Shown here: positions 7,793 to 15,379 of the stretch, one piece after another
How the letters are laid out: every line of letters starts with the position of its first letter
How positions within the stretch are numbered: the stretch's first letter is position 1
Assembly: GCA_902794055.1 (NCBI GenBank)
Contig: CADBGC010000012.1
Span: 1 to 39,219 of the forward strand
Origin: an uncultured Eubacteriales bacterium
GTDB taxonomy: Bacteria; Bacillota; Clostridia; Christensenellales; CAG-138
Direction: 5' to 3'
Length of the DNA: 39,219 bases
Notes under the pieces: model-generated
What the model saw: only the letters and a program-made list of their open reading frames with translations
Database searches by the model: none
Told to the model about the DNA's origin: nothing
Translations under genes and position numbers: made by a program

Positions 7793-8459
7793 CGGGCAGC
7801 TGCCAATCTATCGGCGTTTGCCCGCTTTTTTCAAGTATCTCGTTGCATTTTGAAAAATGCCTGCATCCGAAAAAGCCGTTGTAAGCGGAGAGCGGGCTCG
7901 GGTGCACGGTCTCGAGCTTCACGTGGATGGGGTTGGTGATGACCCGCGCCTTCTGCCTTGCGTTCGCGCCCCAGAGCAGGAATACGACGGGCGTTTTTTT
8001 ATTGTTGAGCTCGGCGATAACGCGGTCGGTGAATTTCTCCCAGCCGCAGCCCTTGTGACTGTTCGCCTGATGCGCGCGCACCGTGAGCACCGCATTCAGC
8101 ATGAGTACGCCCTGCTTCGCCCAATGAGTCAGCTCGCCGTGCATCGGGGGAATGAAGCCCACGTCGCTTTCAAGCTCCTTATAGATATTTTTGAGGGAGG
8201 GCGGGGGCTCGATGCCGCGCAGAACCGAGAAGCAGAGCCCGTGCGCCTGGTGTTCGCCGTGGTAGGGGTCCTGCCCGAGGATGACCGCCTTCGTATTCTC
8301 AAACGAGGTGAACTTGAGCGCGTTGAAGATATCGTTCATATTCGGGTAGATGGTGCGCGTTCGGTATTCATTCACAAGGAAGCGGCGAAGCTCCTTGTAG
8401 TATTCCTTTTCAAATTCATCCGCAAGGATATTATCCCAATCGTTGCCGAGGTTGACCAT
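7788..8459 (-). CDS. ung: Uracil-DNA glycosylase, family 1
   Basis: Removes uracil from DNA at the first step of base-excision repair. The 223-residue protein has the full family signatures: GQDPYHG at residues 62-68 with catalytic Asp64, the LMLNAVLTV strand with the uracil-recognising Asn, and HPSPLSA at 186-192 with the leucine intercalation loop. The length is typical. The start at 8459 is preceded by AGAGGAAAAAAT. A promoter with TTGACA/TATCTT lies upstream and back to back with the scfA promoter. The stop codon is formed by the first bases of the dispersed repeat, so the last residues (WQLPE) may have been altered when the repeat arrived. Confidence 0.95.
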   Translation of the reverse strand: MVNLGNDWDNILADEFEKEYYKELRRFLVNEYRTRTIYPNMNDIFNALKFTSFENTKAVILGQDPYHGEHQAHGLCFSVLRGIEPPPSLKNIYKELESDVGFIPPMHGELTHWAKQGVLMLNAVLTVRAHQANSHKGCGWEKFTDRVIAELNNKKTPVVFLLWGANARQKARVITNPIHVKLETVHPSPLSAYNGFFGCRHFSKCNEILEKSGQTPIDWQLPE

Positions 8460-8495
8460 ATTTTTTCCTCTCTTTTATCGACTTTGGTTTAGTTA

Positions 8496-8524
8496 AAGAT
8501 ACACAAGATGCGCGCGCTTGTCAA
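8496..8524 (-). promoter_or_regulatory. Promoter of ung
   Basis: On the minus strand, TTGACA (8524-8519), 17 bases, TATCTT (8501-8496). It is located 37 bases upstream of the start codon. Confidence 0.7.
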
Positions 8525-8550
8525 GAAAAAACGAAAAATCCTTTTTTTAT

Positions 8551-8579
8551 TTGACTTAACGGCAGAACTATGCTATAAT
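8551..8579 (+). promoter_or_regulatory. Promoter of the SCIFF locus (scfA)
   Basis: TTGACT (8551-8556), 17 bases, TATAAT (8574-8579); 11 of 12 consensus positions match. The transcript should start near 8586 and give a short leader with a strong ribosome binding site. Confidence 0.85.
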
Positions 8580-8613
8580 AGCTCAGTTAAAATCTTTTTC
8601 GGAGGATAAGAAA

Positions 8614-8766
8614 ATGAAACACATCGTTACTCTTAACGAAAAGACCCTTTGCGAAAGCGCGAAGAACGGCGGCTGCGGCGAATGCCAGACCTCCTGCCAG
8701 AGCGCCTGCAAGACCAGCTGCGGCATTGCGAACCAGCAGTGCGAAAACGCCGAGAAGGCGGAGTAA
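8614..8766 (+). CDS. scfA: SCIFF-family ranthipeptide precursor (six Cys in forty-five)
   Basis: A 50-residue peptide starting MKHIVTLNEK and containing CGECQTSCQSACKTSC, the hallmark of the SCIFF precursor found across Clostridia. GGAGG lies 8 bases before the ATG and a near-consensus promoter precedes it. It has seven Cys, at 13, 21, 24, 28, 32, 36 and 43: the usual six plus an extra one at 13. The product is a ribosomally made peptide in which the radical SAM maturase links Cys thiols to backbone carbons. In the characterised homologues, from memory, the Cys32 thioether goes to a Thr at position 37; here that position is Gly. The maturase gene follows after a structured gap. SCIFF peptides have been linked to cell-density signalling in some clostridia; the role here is unknown. 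Confidence 0.95.
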   Translation: MKHIVTLNEKTLCESAKNGGCGECQTSCQSACKTSCGIANQQCENAEKAE

Positions 8767-8770
8767 GCCG

Positions 8771-9016
8771 GCAAGCGGCGTTTGCCGCGCTCAGCTAAAT
8801 TCGCCCTTTCGGGCGAGCTGAATTGTGCCTTTGCACAGCTAAATTCGCTTCGCGAGCTAAATCGCGCTTTGCGCGGCTCAAAGGGCGAATTTTATTTAGC
8901 TGAAAACCTTTGGTTTTCAATTTCGCTGTTTCGCTCCGCGAAACAATTTAGCTGCCGCTGTTGCGGCAATTTAGCTCAAAAGCAAACTCGAGCCGAGAGC
9001 CTTGCAGCTCTTGGCT
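8771..9016 (+). repeat. Array of nine consecutive hairpins with AGCTAAATT linkers between scfA and scfB
   Basis: Stems read in order: GCGGC/GCCGC (8775-8788), TCGCCC/GGGCGA (8801-8816), GTGC/GCAC (8825-8836), TCGC/GCGA (8845-8855), CGCGC/GCGCG (8863-8875), GAAAACC/GGTTTTC (8902-8918), TTTCGC/GCGAAA (8929-8943), TGCCGC/GCGGCA (8953-8968), AGAGC/GCTCT extended by AGCC/GGCT (8991-9016). The linkers are variants of AGCTAAATT in the first half and of its complement AATTTAGCT in the second half. The left and right halves can therefore also pair with each other (8793-8809 with 8880-8900). No credible protein is encoded. The final hairpin is followed by TTTGTTT and could terminate some transcripts before the maturase. 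Confidence 0.8.
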
Positions 9017-9053
9017 TTGTTTGATATGATGATTGTTATTGTTTGAGATTGTT

Positions 9054-10427
9054 ATGATTCACAGATATAAACTCGGCGGAATGAATATGGTCATCGACAC
9101 CTGCTCCGGCAGCGTTCATGCGGTGGACGACATCGCGTATGAGCTGATCGGCGGTTTCGAGGAAAAAACGCGGGAGGAGCTTATAGAGGCACTCTCCGCG
9201 CGGTTTGACGCGCAAAAAAGCGAGATAGAGGAAGCTTACGACGATATCGCGGAGCTCAAGGCGGCGGGCAAGCTCTTTGCCCCCGATACCTTCGAGCCGA
9301 TGGCGGGCGAGCTAAAATCGCGCACGGCGGGCGTCGTGAAGGCGCTTTGCCTGCACGTTGCGCACACCTGCAACCTCAACTGCTCCTACTGCTTCGCTTC
9401 CCAGGGCAAATATAGCGGCGAACGCGCTCTTATGAGCTTCGAGGTTGGAAAACGCGCGCTCGATTTTCTTATCGAGAATTCGGGAACGAGGCATAATCTC
9501 GAGGTCGATTTCTTCGGCGGCGAGCCGCTGATGAATTTTGACGTGGTAAAGCGGCTGACCGAGTACGCACGAAGCATCGAGAAGCAGCACAACAAGAATT
9601 TTCGCTTTACGCTCACCACGAACGGCGTTTTGATAGACGACGAGGTCATCGACTTTGCAAACCGCGAAATGAGCAACGTCGTTCTGAGCCTCGACGGGCG
9701 CAAAGAAGTGCATGACCGCTTCCGCGTGGACTACGCCGGCAACGGCAGCTTCGATAAAATAGTGCCCAAATTCCAAAAGCTCGTTGAAGCGCGCGGCGGC
9801 AAAGGCTACTATATGCGCGGCACGTTCACCCACCACAACCCCGATTTTCTTGAGGACGTGAAGGCGATGCTCGACCTCGGCTTCACCGAGCTTTCGATGG
9901 AGCCCGTGGTCTGCGCCGAGGACGACCCGAGCGCGCTCACGAAGGCGGATATCGAGCTCGTTATGCGTCAGTATGAGGAGCTTGCGGAGCTGATGAAGGC
10001 CCGCCGCAAGGAGGGAAAACCCTTTACGTTCTATCATTATATGATCGATCTTACGGGCGGCCCCTGCATCTATAAGCGCATCTCGGGCTGCGGCAGCGGA
10101 ACGGAGTATATGGCAGTCACCCCGTGGGGCGATCTCTACCCCTGCCACCAGTTCGTGGGCGATGAAAGCTACCGCCTCGGCAGCGTTTTTGAGGGCGTTA
10201 CGAATACGGCGGTGCGCGATGAGTTCGCTTCGTGCAACGTTTATGCGCGAGAGGACTGCCGCGACTGCTGGGCGAAGCTTTATTGCTCCGGCGGCTGCGC
10301 TGCGAACGCCTACCATGCCACAGGAACGATACGCGGCGTGTATAAGCCGGGCTGCGAGCTGTTCAAAAAGCGCATGGAGTGCGCGATAATGCTTGAAGCT
10401 TCAAGGCTTCTGGAGAGCATGGAATGA
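9054..10427 (+). CDS. scfB: SCIFF radical SAM maturase (ranthipeptide thioether synthase)
   Basis: A 457-residue enzyme that installs thioether crosslinks in ScfA using S-adenosylmethionine and several 4Fe-4S clusters. Residues 1-90 form the RiPP-recognition-like N-terminal region (MIHRYKLGG, VHAVDDIAYEL). The radical SAM motif CNLNCSYC is at 106-113, followed by FFGGEPLMNF. The SPASM domain runs from about 340, with CGSGTEYMAVTPWGDLYPC and the Cys-rich block CRDCWAKLYCSGGC. The start is taken as the ATG at 9054 because homologues begin MIH; TTG codons lie upstream in frame at 9033 and 9039. The ribosome binding site is poor (GAG 5 bases upstream), in contrast with scfA, which would favour peptide over enzyme. 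The stop overlaps the next start by 4 bases (ATGA). Confidence 0.95.
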   Translation: MIHRYKLGGMNMVIDTCSGSVHAVDDIAYELIGGFEEKTREELIEALSARFDAQKSEIEEAYDDIAELKAAGKLFAPDTFEPMAGELKSRTAGVVKALCLHVAHTCNLNCSYCFASQGKYSGERALMSFEVGKRALDFLIENSGTRHNLEVDFFGGEPLMNFDVVKRLTEYARSIEKQHNKNFRFTLTTNGVLIDDEVIDFANREMSNVVLSLDGRKEVHDRFRVDYAGNGSFDKIVPKFQKLVEARGGKGYYMRGTFTHHNPDFLEDVKAMLDLGFTELSMEPVVCAEDDPSALTKADIELVMRQYEELAELMKARRKEGKPFTFYHYMIDLTGGPCIYKRISGCGSGTEYMAVTPWGDLYPCHQFVGDESYRLGSVFEGVTNTAVRDEFASCNVYAREDCRDCWAKLYCSGGCAANAYHATGTIRGVYKPGCELFKKRMECAIMLEASRLLESME

Positions 10428-11732
10428 GCAAAACGCCTATATGCGATTTTGTGAATAACTACGCGAAAAGCGGCACCGTGCGGGCGCATATGCCCGCGCA
10501 TAAGGGAGCCGCTTTTTTGGGCTGCGAAGCGCGGGATATAACCGAGATAAACGGCGCGGACGAATTATACGGCGCAAGCGGCATCATAAAAAAGAGCGAG
10601 CGCGTCGCATCGGAGATCTTCGGCACGGGGGAGACCTTTTACTCCACCGAGGGCTCGTCGCTCTGCATTCGCGCCATGCTCTATCTTGCGCTGCTTAGTG
10701 CGAAGGAGCGGGGGAGCGCATCAAGGACCGTGCTCGCGGGCAGGAACGCGCATAAAACGCTGATCTCCGCCGCCGCGCTTCTGGACCTGGATATAGAATG
10801 GCTCTATCCCGATGAAAAAGCCGAAGCCGATCGCGGTCTATATCACCTCGCCCGATTATCTCGGAAACATCGCCGATATCGCCGCGCTCTCCAAGGTCTG
10901 CAAGGCTTGCGGCGTTCCGCTTATCGTGGACAACGCCCACGGCGCTTATCTGCGCTTTTTGAAGCCCTGCATCCACCCGATCGCGCTCGGCGCGGATATC
11001 TGCTGCGACAGCGCGCATAAGACCCTGCCCTGCCTGACGGGGGCGGCGTATCTGCATATAAATAAGGAAGCGCCGAAGCTCTTTTCCGAAATGGCGGAGA
11101 AGGCGCTTGCGCTCTTTGCTTCCACAAGCCCTTCGTATCTCATTTTGCAGTCGCTGGATGCGTTCAACGGGCTTTGCTGCGCATCGTATGAAAAAAAGCT
11201 TGAAAAAACGGCGCAGCGCATCGAAAAACTCAAGCAAAAGCTCGAAGGCTTCGGCTATGCGCTCGTAGGCAGCGAACGGCTGAAGCTGACCCTTGCGCCG
11301 AAAAGAATCGGCTGTACGGGGCTTGCGCTTGCGGAATATCTGCGCGAAAACGGCGTGGAATGCGAATTCGCCGATCCCGATTTCACGGTGCTTATGCTCT
11401 CACCTCAAACGGGTGAGGCTGAGCTTGAGCGGATAGAACGCGCTCTTCTGACCGCCGAAAAAAGAGCGCCGATAAAGGAAAAACCGCCCGTGCAGCCAAG
11501 GCTTGAGCGTGCGCTTTCGATACGAGAGGCCGTGCTTTCGCCGCAGGAAACGGTGAAGGTCGAGGCTGCCTTGGGGCGCATCCTCGCGCTCGATCACTGC
11601 GCCTGCCCGCCCGCCGTGCCGATAGCCATAGCGGGGGAGAGGCTTGATGAAACGGCGATAGAATGTCTGAAATATTACGGAGTTTCGGCGGTAAGCGCGG
11701 TCAAGGAAGAATTTTACAGGCTCGAAGAATAA
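10424..11732 (+). pseudogene. Orn/Lys/Arg decarboxylase-like PLP enzyme, disrupted by deletion and frameshift
   Basis: The family decarboxylates arginine, lysine or ornithine (YaaO/SpeA-like, aspartate aminotransferase fold). The 5' part in frame from 10424 reads normally: CDFVNNYAKSGTVRAHMPAHKG, then GRNAHKTLISAAALLDLDIEWLYPDEK. From about 10812 the homology continues one frame over: ITSPDYLGNIADI, VDNAHGAYLRF, the PLP-lysine block SAHKTLPCLTG, and the C-terminal ALSIREAVLSPQETV and CPPAVPIAIAGE. Comparison with remembered family members suggests about 25-30 residues are missing at the junction (10810-10830), so a deletion not divisible by three is likely. The ATG at 10812 could restart translation of a 306-residue C-terminal piece. 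ATGA overlap with scfB indicates co-transcription. An assembly error is possible. Confidence 0.75.
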
Positions 11733-11751
11733 GCGGAGCAAGGCGAATAAT

Positions 11752-13134
11752 ATGGAAAACTCGGCTCTTAAAAATAAAAAAGGCGATCTGACGGGCGGCT
11801 CCATCGGCAAAAGCCTGCTGTTTTTCTTCCTTCCGATACTTGCGGGAACCTGGTTTCAGCAGCTCTACAACGCCGTGGATGCGGCGATAGTCGGGCGCTA
11901 CGTTGGAAGCGAGGCGCTTGCGGCGGTCGGCGGCAGCGCGGCCACGATACTGAACCTGTTTATCGGCTTCTTCGTTGCGCTCTCCACGGGTGCAACGGTG
12001 GTCATCTCGCATATCTTCGGCGCAAATGAGGAAGGCGATGAGCTCGGCAAGGCAACGGGCACGGCGGCGGCGTTCAGCCTGCTGTTCGGCGCGGTCGTTG
12101 CGGCAGTTTGCTTTATCTTCACGCCCCAAATGCTCAGGCTTATGAAAACGCCCGCCGAAACGATGGCGGATGCGGTCATCTATCTGCGCATCTGCTTCGC
12201 GGTAACGCCCGCGGTGCTGCTTTTGAACACCGAAAGCGCCCTGCTTCGCGCGGTGGGCGATTCCAAGCGCCCCTTCATCTATATGGCGATAGCCTGCGTT
12301 ATCAATATCGCGCTCGACCTGCTGTTCGTGGTGCGTTTTGAGATGGGCGTTAAGGACGCAGCGCTGGCAACCATTATCTCCCAATGCGTGAACTGCCTGC
12401 TTCTGACATTTACGCTTCTTATAACGAAGCAGCCGTACAGACTGAGAATAAAAAATATCGCTCTGCATCGCGATATGCTCAAGCGCATGATGCGCATCGG
12501 CCTTCCATCGGGGCTTGAGGCGAGCATGTACAGCGTTTCAAACATGGTGATGCAGGTGGCGGTCAATGCGCTCGGAACTGTCGTGGTTGCATCATGGTCG
12601 CTCGCGGGCAAGCTCGACGGCTTCTATTGGGCGATGGCGCAGGCAACGAACGCTGCGGTGATGAGCTTCGTTGGGCAGAACTACGGCGCCGGGCGGCACG
12701 ACCGTGTGCGCGGCTCGGTCAAAACGGGGCTGAAAATGTTCAGCATAATGACCGTTATAATGAGCGCCCTAATAATCGCGGCTGCGCCCCAAGCGCTGAA
12801 GATATTTACCACGGATAAGGACGTTTTATCAACTACTTACACAGTTATTCTGTATTTCGTTCCGTTCTATTTTATCTGGACGGCGATAGAGGTGCTCTCC
12901 GGCACTCTCAGGGGCTGCGGCGACACCAAGCCCGTGCTTATAACGGGCATAGGAATATGCTGCTTCCGAGTAATTTGGGTGCTGGTGATGTATCGGCTGT
13001 TTCCCACGCTTTTCTGCGTTTCGATATCGTACATCATTTCGTGGAGCCTGACGCTTGCCGCGATGGCGGTGTATTATAGAAGGAAGAGCGCGGTCGGGGA
13101 GCGAGCAGCGGGGGAGAGAATAGTGAATAATTGA
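11752..13134 (+). CDS. MATE-family multidrug efflux transporter
   Basis: A 460-residue membrane protein with about 12 predicted membrane segments in two halves. Family blocks include AGTWFQQLYNAVDAAIVGRY near residue 30, the ALAAVGGSAATI stretch, the mid-protein repeat RMMRIGLPSGLEASMY, and WSLAGKLDGFYWAMAQATNAAVMSFVGQNYGAG. MATE proteins export cationic compounds or secondary metabolites in exchange for Na+ or H+. It follows the decarboxylase by 19 bases, with AAGG 8 bases before the ATG, so it is likely in the SCIFF transcription unit. Export of the ranthipeptide is conceivable but MATE proteins are not known for peptides, so this is only positional. The final codons (GTGAATAATTGA) resemble a degenerate unit of the dispersed repeat. 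Confidence 0.9.
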   Translation: MENSALKNKKGDLTGGSIGKSLLFFFLPILAGTWFQQLYNAVDAAIVGRYVGSEALAAVGGSAATILNLFIGFFVALSTGATVVISHIFGANEEGDELGKATGTAAAFSLLFGAVVAAVCFIFTPQMLRLMKTPAETMADAVIYLRICFAVTPAVLLLNTESALLRAVGDSKRPFIYMAIACVINIALDLLFVVRFEMGVKDAALATIISQCVNCLLLTFTLLITKQPYRLRIKNIALHRDMLKRMMRIGLPSGLEASMYSVSNMVMQVAVNALGTVVVASWSLAGKLDGFYWAMAQATNAAVMSFVGQNYGAGRHDRVRGSVKTGLKMFSIMTVIMSALIIAAAPQALKIFTTDKDVLSTTYTVILYFVPFYFIWTAIEVLSGTLRGCGDTKPVLITGIGICCFRVIWVLVMYRLFPTLFCVSISYIISWSLTLAAMAVYYRRKSAVGERAAGERIVNN

Positions 13135-13179
13135 GAAAGAATGCCGCCGGCTTTTATTATGGCAGAAGAACAGGCGTTG

Positions 13180-13221
13180 AATTAAAAAATCGCCCTCCGC
13201 GAAGAGGGCGATTTTTTAATT
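13180..13221. terminator. Strong bidirectional terminator between MATE gene and arcC
   Basis: Perfect 18-bp stem (13180-13197 with 13204-13221) with loop CGCGAA. It has A6 on the left arm and T6 on the right arm, so it gives a T-run on both strands. It serves the convergent MATE and carbamate kinase genes. Confidence 0.9.
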
Positions 13222-13310
13222 GCTATTTTGTTTTTCATCAGTCCGCAACGACTGCACAGCACTATTCCAGCCGCTCCGGAAGATAATAAAGCTTAGCTTT
13301 TTCGCTTAAC

Positions 13311-14249
13311 TCAGCAAACGGTGGTGCCGGCCTTGCCCGCGAGGGCCTCAACGGCCTTGTCGAGCGAGGTGATGATGGCCTTCCTGCCGGGCTTGCTGGC
13401 GGCGAACTTGATCGCGGCCTCTACCTTGGGCAGCATGGAGCCGGGAGCGAAGTGGCCTTCTTTGATGTACTGCTCCGCCTCGGGGATGGTGAGGGTGGAG
13501 AGCTTCTTCTCATCGGGCTTGCCGAAGTTGATGCAAACGGTCTCAACGGCGGTAAGGATAACGAGCGCATCGGCATCGATATCCTCGGCGAGCTTCTCGC
13601 TTGCAAGGTCCTTATCGATAACGGCAGCGGTGCCGATAAGGTCGCCCTTTTCATCGCGAACAACGGGGATGCCGCCGCCGCCGACGGTAACGGCGATGAA
13701 GCCGCCGTCGATCAGGCACTTAACGGCGTCCAGCTCAACGATCTCAACGGGCATGGGGGAAGCGACAACACGGCGCCAGCCGCGGCCCGCATCTTCCTTC
13801 ATGGTGTAGCCCTTGGTTTCGGCAAGCTGCTTTGCTTCCTCTTCGCTGTAGAAGGGGCCGATGGGCTTACTGGGATTCTTGAACTTCGGGTCGTCCTTAT
13901 CCACAACAACCTGGGTAACGACCGTGGCAACGCGCTTTTTATTGCCGCGCGCGCGCAGAACCTTTTCAAGACCCTGCTGGATATGGTAGCCGATATAGCC
14001 CTGGCTCATTGCGCCGCAAACGTCGAAGGGCATGGCGGGAGTTTCCTTGGCGGCGTATTCATTCTGAATAACGATGCGGCCGACCTGGGGGCCGTTGCCG
14101 TGCGCAAGCACTACGTCATAGCCGCTCTCGATGATGTCGGCAATGTATTCCGAGGTCTTCTCAACTACCTCGAGCTGGCTTTCGGCGGTTGCGGGCTTAC
14201 CCGCCTCCTGAAGGGCGTTTCCGCCAAGAGCGATAACGATCTTTTTCAT
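13311..14249 (-). CDS. arcC: Carbamate kinase
   Basis: Catalyses carbamoyl phosphate + ADP to ATP + carbamate (+ NH3 and CO2), the last step of arginine deiminase or similar fermentations. The 312-residue protein starts MKKIVIALGGNALQ and shows the family blocks LAHGNGPQVG, AMSQGYIGYHIQQ, GWRRVVASPMPVEIVE, AVTVGGGGIPV and GSMLPKVEAA. The length equals the usual 310-314. The ATG at 14249 has GGAG 6 bases upstream; an upstream in-frame ATG would add 17 atypical residues and lacks such a site. It is transcribed alone from a promoter with TTGACA/CATAAT. No arcA or arcB lies nearby, so the source of carbamoyl phosphate is not shown; purine or agmatine catabolism elsewhere are alternatives. Confidence 0.95.
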   Translation of the reverse strand: MKKIVIALGGNALQEAGKPATAESQLEVVEKTSEYIADIIESGYDVVLAHGNGPQVGRIVIQNEYAAKETPAMPFDVCGAMSQGYIGYHIQQGLEKVLRARGNKKRVATVVTQVVVDKDDPKFKNPSKPIGPFYSEEEAKQLAETKGYTMKEDAGRGWRRVVASPMPVEIVELDAVKCLIDGGFIAVTVGGGGIPVVRDEKGDLIGTAAVIDKDLASEKLAEDIDADALVILTAVETVCINFGKPDEKKLSTLTIPEAEQYIKEGHFAPGSMLPKVEAAIKFAASKPGRKAIITSLDKAVEALAGKAGTTVC

Positions 14250-14299
14250 TTTTTTCTCCATAATAAAATAAAAATGCGGCGAGCGAGGCGCCAAAGCCA

Positions 14300-14328
14300 A
14301 TTATGCCAGTTATTTTCCCGCTTGTCAA
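14300..14328 (-). promoter_or_regulatory. Promoter of arcC
   Basis: On the minus strand, TTGACA (14328-14323), 17 bases, CATAAT (14305-14300); 11 of 12 consensus positions match. It lies 51 bases upstream of the start codon. Confidence 0.85.
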
Positions 14329-14392
14329 CAGGGAAAACGGGAAAAAACGCAAATAAAACGGAAAAAAGCGGGAAAAACCCCAAATATATACG

Positions 14393-14420
14393 GCGGCGCA
14401 CAGAAAGGCTTGTGCGCCGC
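14393..14420 (-). terminator. Hairpin downstream of the second lipoprotein gene
   Basis: Perfect 10-bp GC-rich stem GCGGCGCACA/TGTGCGCCGC (14393-14402 with 14411-14420). On the minus strand it is followed by CGTATATATTTGGGG, so the T-run is weak. It probably terminates the lipoprotein transcript upstream of the arcC promoter. Confidence 0.5.
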
Positions 14421-14443
14421 GGGATGGTATTGGATAAGCTCGA

Positions 14444-15379
14444 TTACTCAAACTTTGCAATGCCGGTGAAGTCGCTGATAAAATAGTGTCCATTAAAACC
14501 TTCGATTTCAATGCCGGAGAGCTCTATCTGCTCGTCAGTTGAAATGAGCTTTCCATCCGCATCATACCAGCCGATGAATTTGTGACCTTCGTGAGCTTCG
14601 GCTTGGATGAAAACAACATAATAATGCTCATCGCTATAGCCGTAAACACCGGCGGTGCCGTTGCCTTCAATAGCCAGATCGACGGTGAAAGCATGACTTT
14701 CCGGAGAAACGGGGGCGCCTTTCCCCGTGCTTTCATAATGGCAATGTGTATCGGAAAAGACTCCAAAATACTTCCAAATAGAATCACCTATCAGAGATGC
14801 TTCGCCGGAGCAGGAAAAAGCGATATCACGTAAATTTGGACAATTCTCAATCGTAACGGTTTCAAAATCGAAGCTGTGTGGCCGCAATTTCGAGAGCTCC
14901 GTGAAGCCGTTTAGCATCAGCGCTCCCTTTAGGCGCTGAATGCTGTCCTCACCGCCCCTGAGCACGAGAGAAGATAGCTTGCCCTCATCATTCCAGGTCA
15001 GATAGGATTCCTTCGTATTTATCAAGTCCTCGGGATTTGTTCCCCAAAAGTCCACCTTGCTCGGGTCATAATCCTTAAAGCACTTTTCGCCGTTCTTAAC
15101 GCCGTTTTCATCCTTAAGCTCGAAGAAGGCAAGCAGGGTATCGTATTCCTCGCGGTTGTATGGTATGGATTTTTCGCTCGGCTCGGCTGTCGGCGCTGCG
15201 CTCGGAGCTTCCGTGGGAACTTCGGTGGGCGTTTCGGTCGGCACCTCGGTCAATTTCTCGCTCGGCGCGGGCGAAGCGGTGACCTTGGAACCGTTTGCGG
15301 CTTCATGGCGCGGGGTGCAGCCGGTGAGCATCAATGCGGCGAGTGCCCCCGAAAGCAATGTAAATGCTATTTTTTTCAT
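14444..15379 (-). CDS. Lipoprotein with Pro-Thr-Glu linker and a domain shared with the LRR receptor
   Basis: A 311-residue predicted lipoprotein (start taken at MKKIAF; two ATG codons lie 6 and 9 bases upstream). The signal peptide ends in lipobox LTGC, with Cys at about residue 21. A linker of TEVPTETPTEVPTEAPS type follows (about 40-70). The next segment, LLAFFELKDENGVKNGEKCFKDYDP, resembles LSAFFDTVDGEGRTNGSKISGEY in the BlaR-LRR receptor, where it lies just before the LRR array. The middle (GALMLNGFTELSKL, VTIENCPNLRDIAFSC) looks like one or two degenerate LRR turns. The C-terminal part is predicted beta-rich with HKFIGWYDADGKLIS, similar to listeria-bacteroides (InlB B-repeat-like) modules. 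It is probably a small surface-exposed relative of the LRR proteins; ligand unknown. GAAGGAG provides the ribosome binding site. Confidence 0.7.
   Translation of the reverse strand: MKKIAFTLLSGALAALMLTGCTPRHEAANGSKVTASPAPSEKLTEVPTETPTEVPTEAPSAAPTAEPSEKSIPYNREEYDTLLAFFELKDENGVKNGEKCFKDYDPSKVDFWGTNPEDLINTKESYLTWNDEGKLSSLVLRGGEDSIQRLKGALMLNGFTELSKLRPHSFDFETVTIENCPNLRDIAFSCSGEASLIGDSIWKYFGVFSDTHCHYESTGKGAPVSPESHAFTVDLAIEGNGTAGVYGYSDEHYYVVFIQAEAHEGHKFIGWYDADGKLISTDEQIELSGIEIEGFNGHYFISDFTGIAKFE

Noticed and set aside
7699..7884. Short frame after the ECF S-component gene
   Set aside because: It runs through repeat copy A and the 3' end of ung and has no start signal.
8782..9024. Open frame of 80 codons between scfA and scfB
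   Set aside because: It spans the hairpin array, has no ribosome binding site, and its apparent repeats come from the DNA palindromes.
9312..10316. Open frame of 334 codons antisense to scfB
   Set aside because: It mirrors the codon pattern of the clear radical SAM gene and has no recognisable motifs or start signal.
10812..10830. Programmed frameshift in the decarboxylase
   Set aside because: The A-run GAAAAAG is not a canonical slippery heptamer in the incoming frame, and residues are missing from the family alignment, which fits an indel better.
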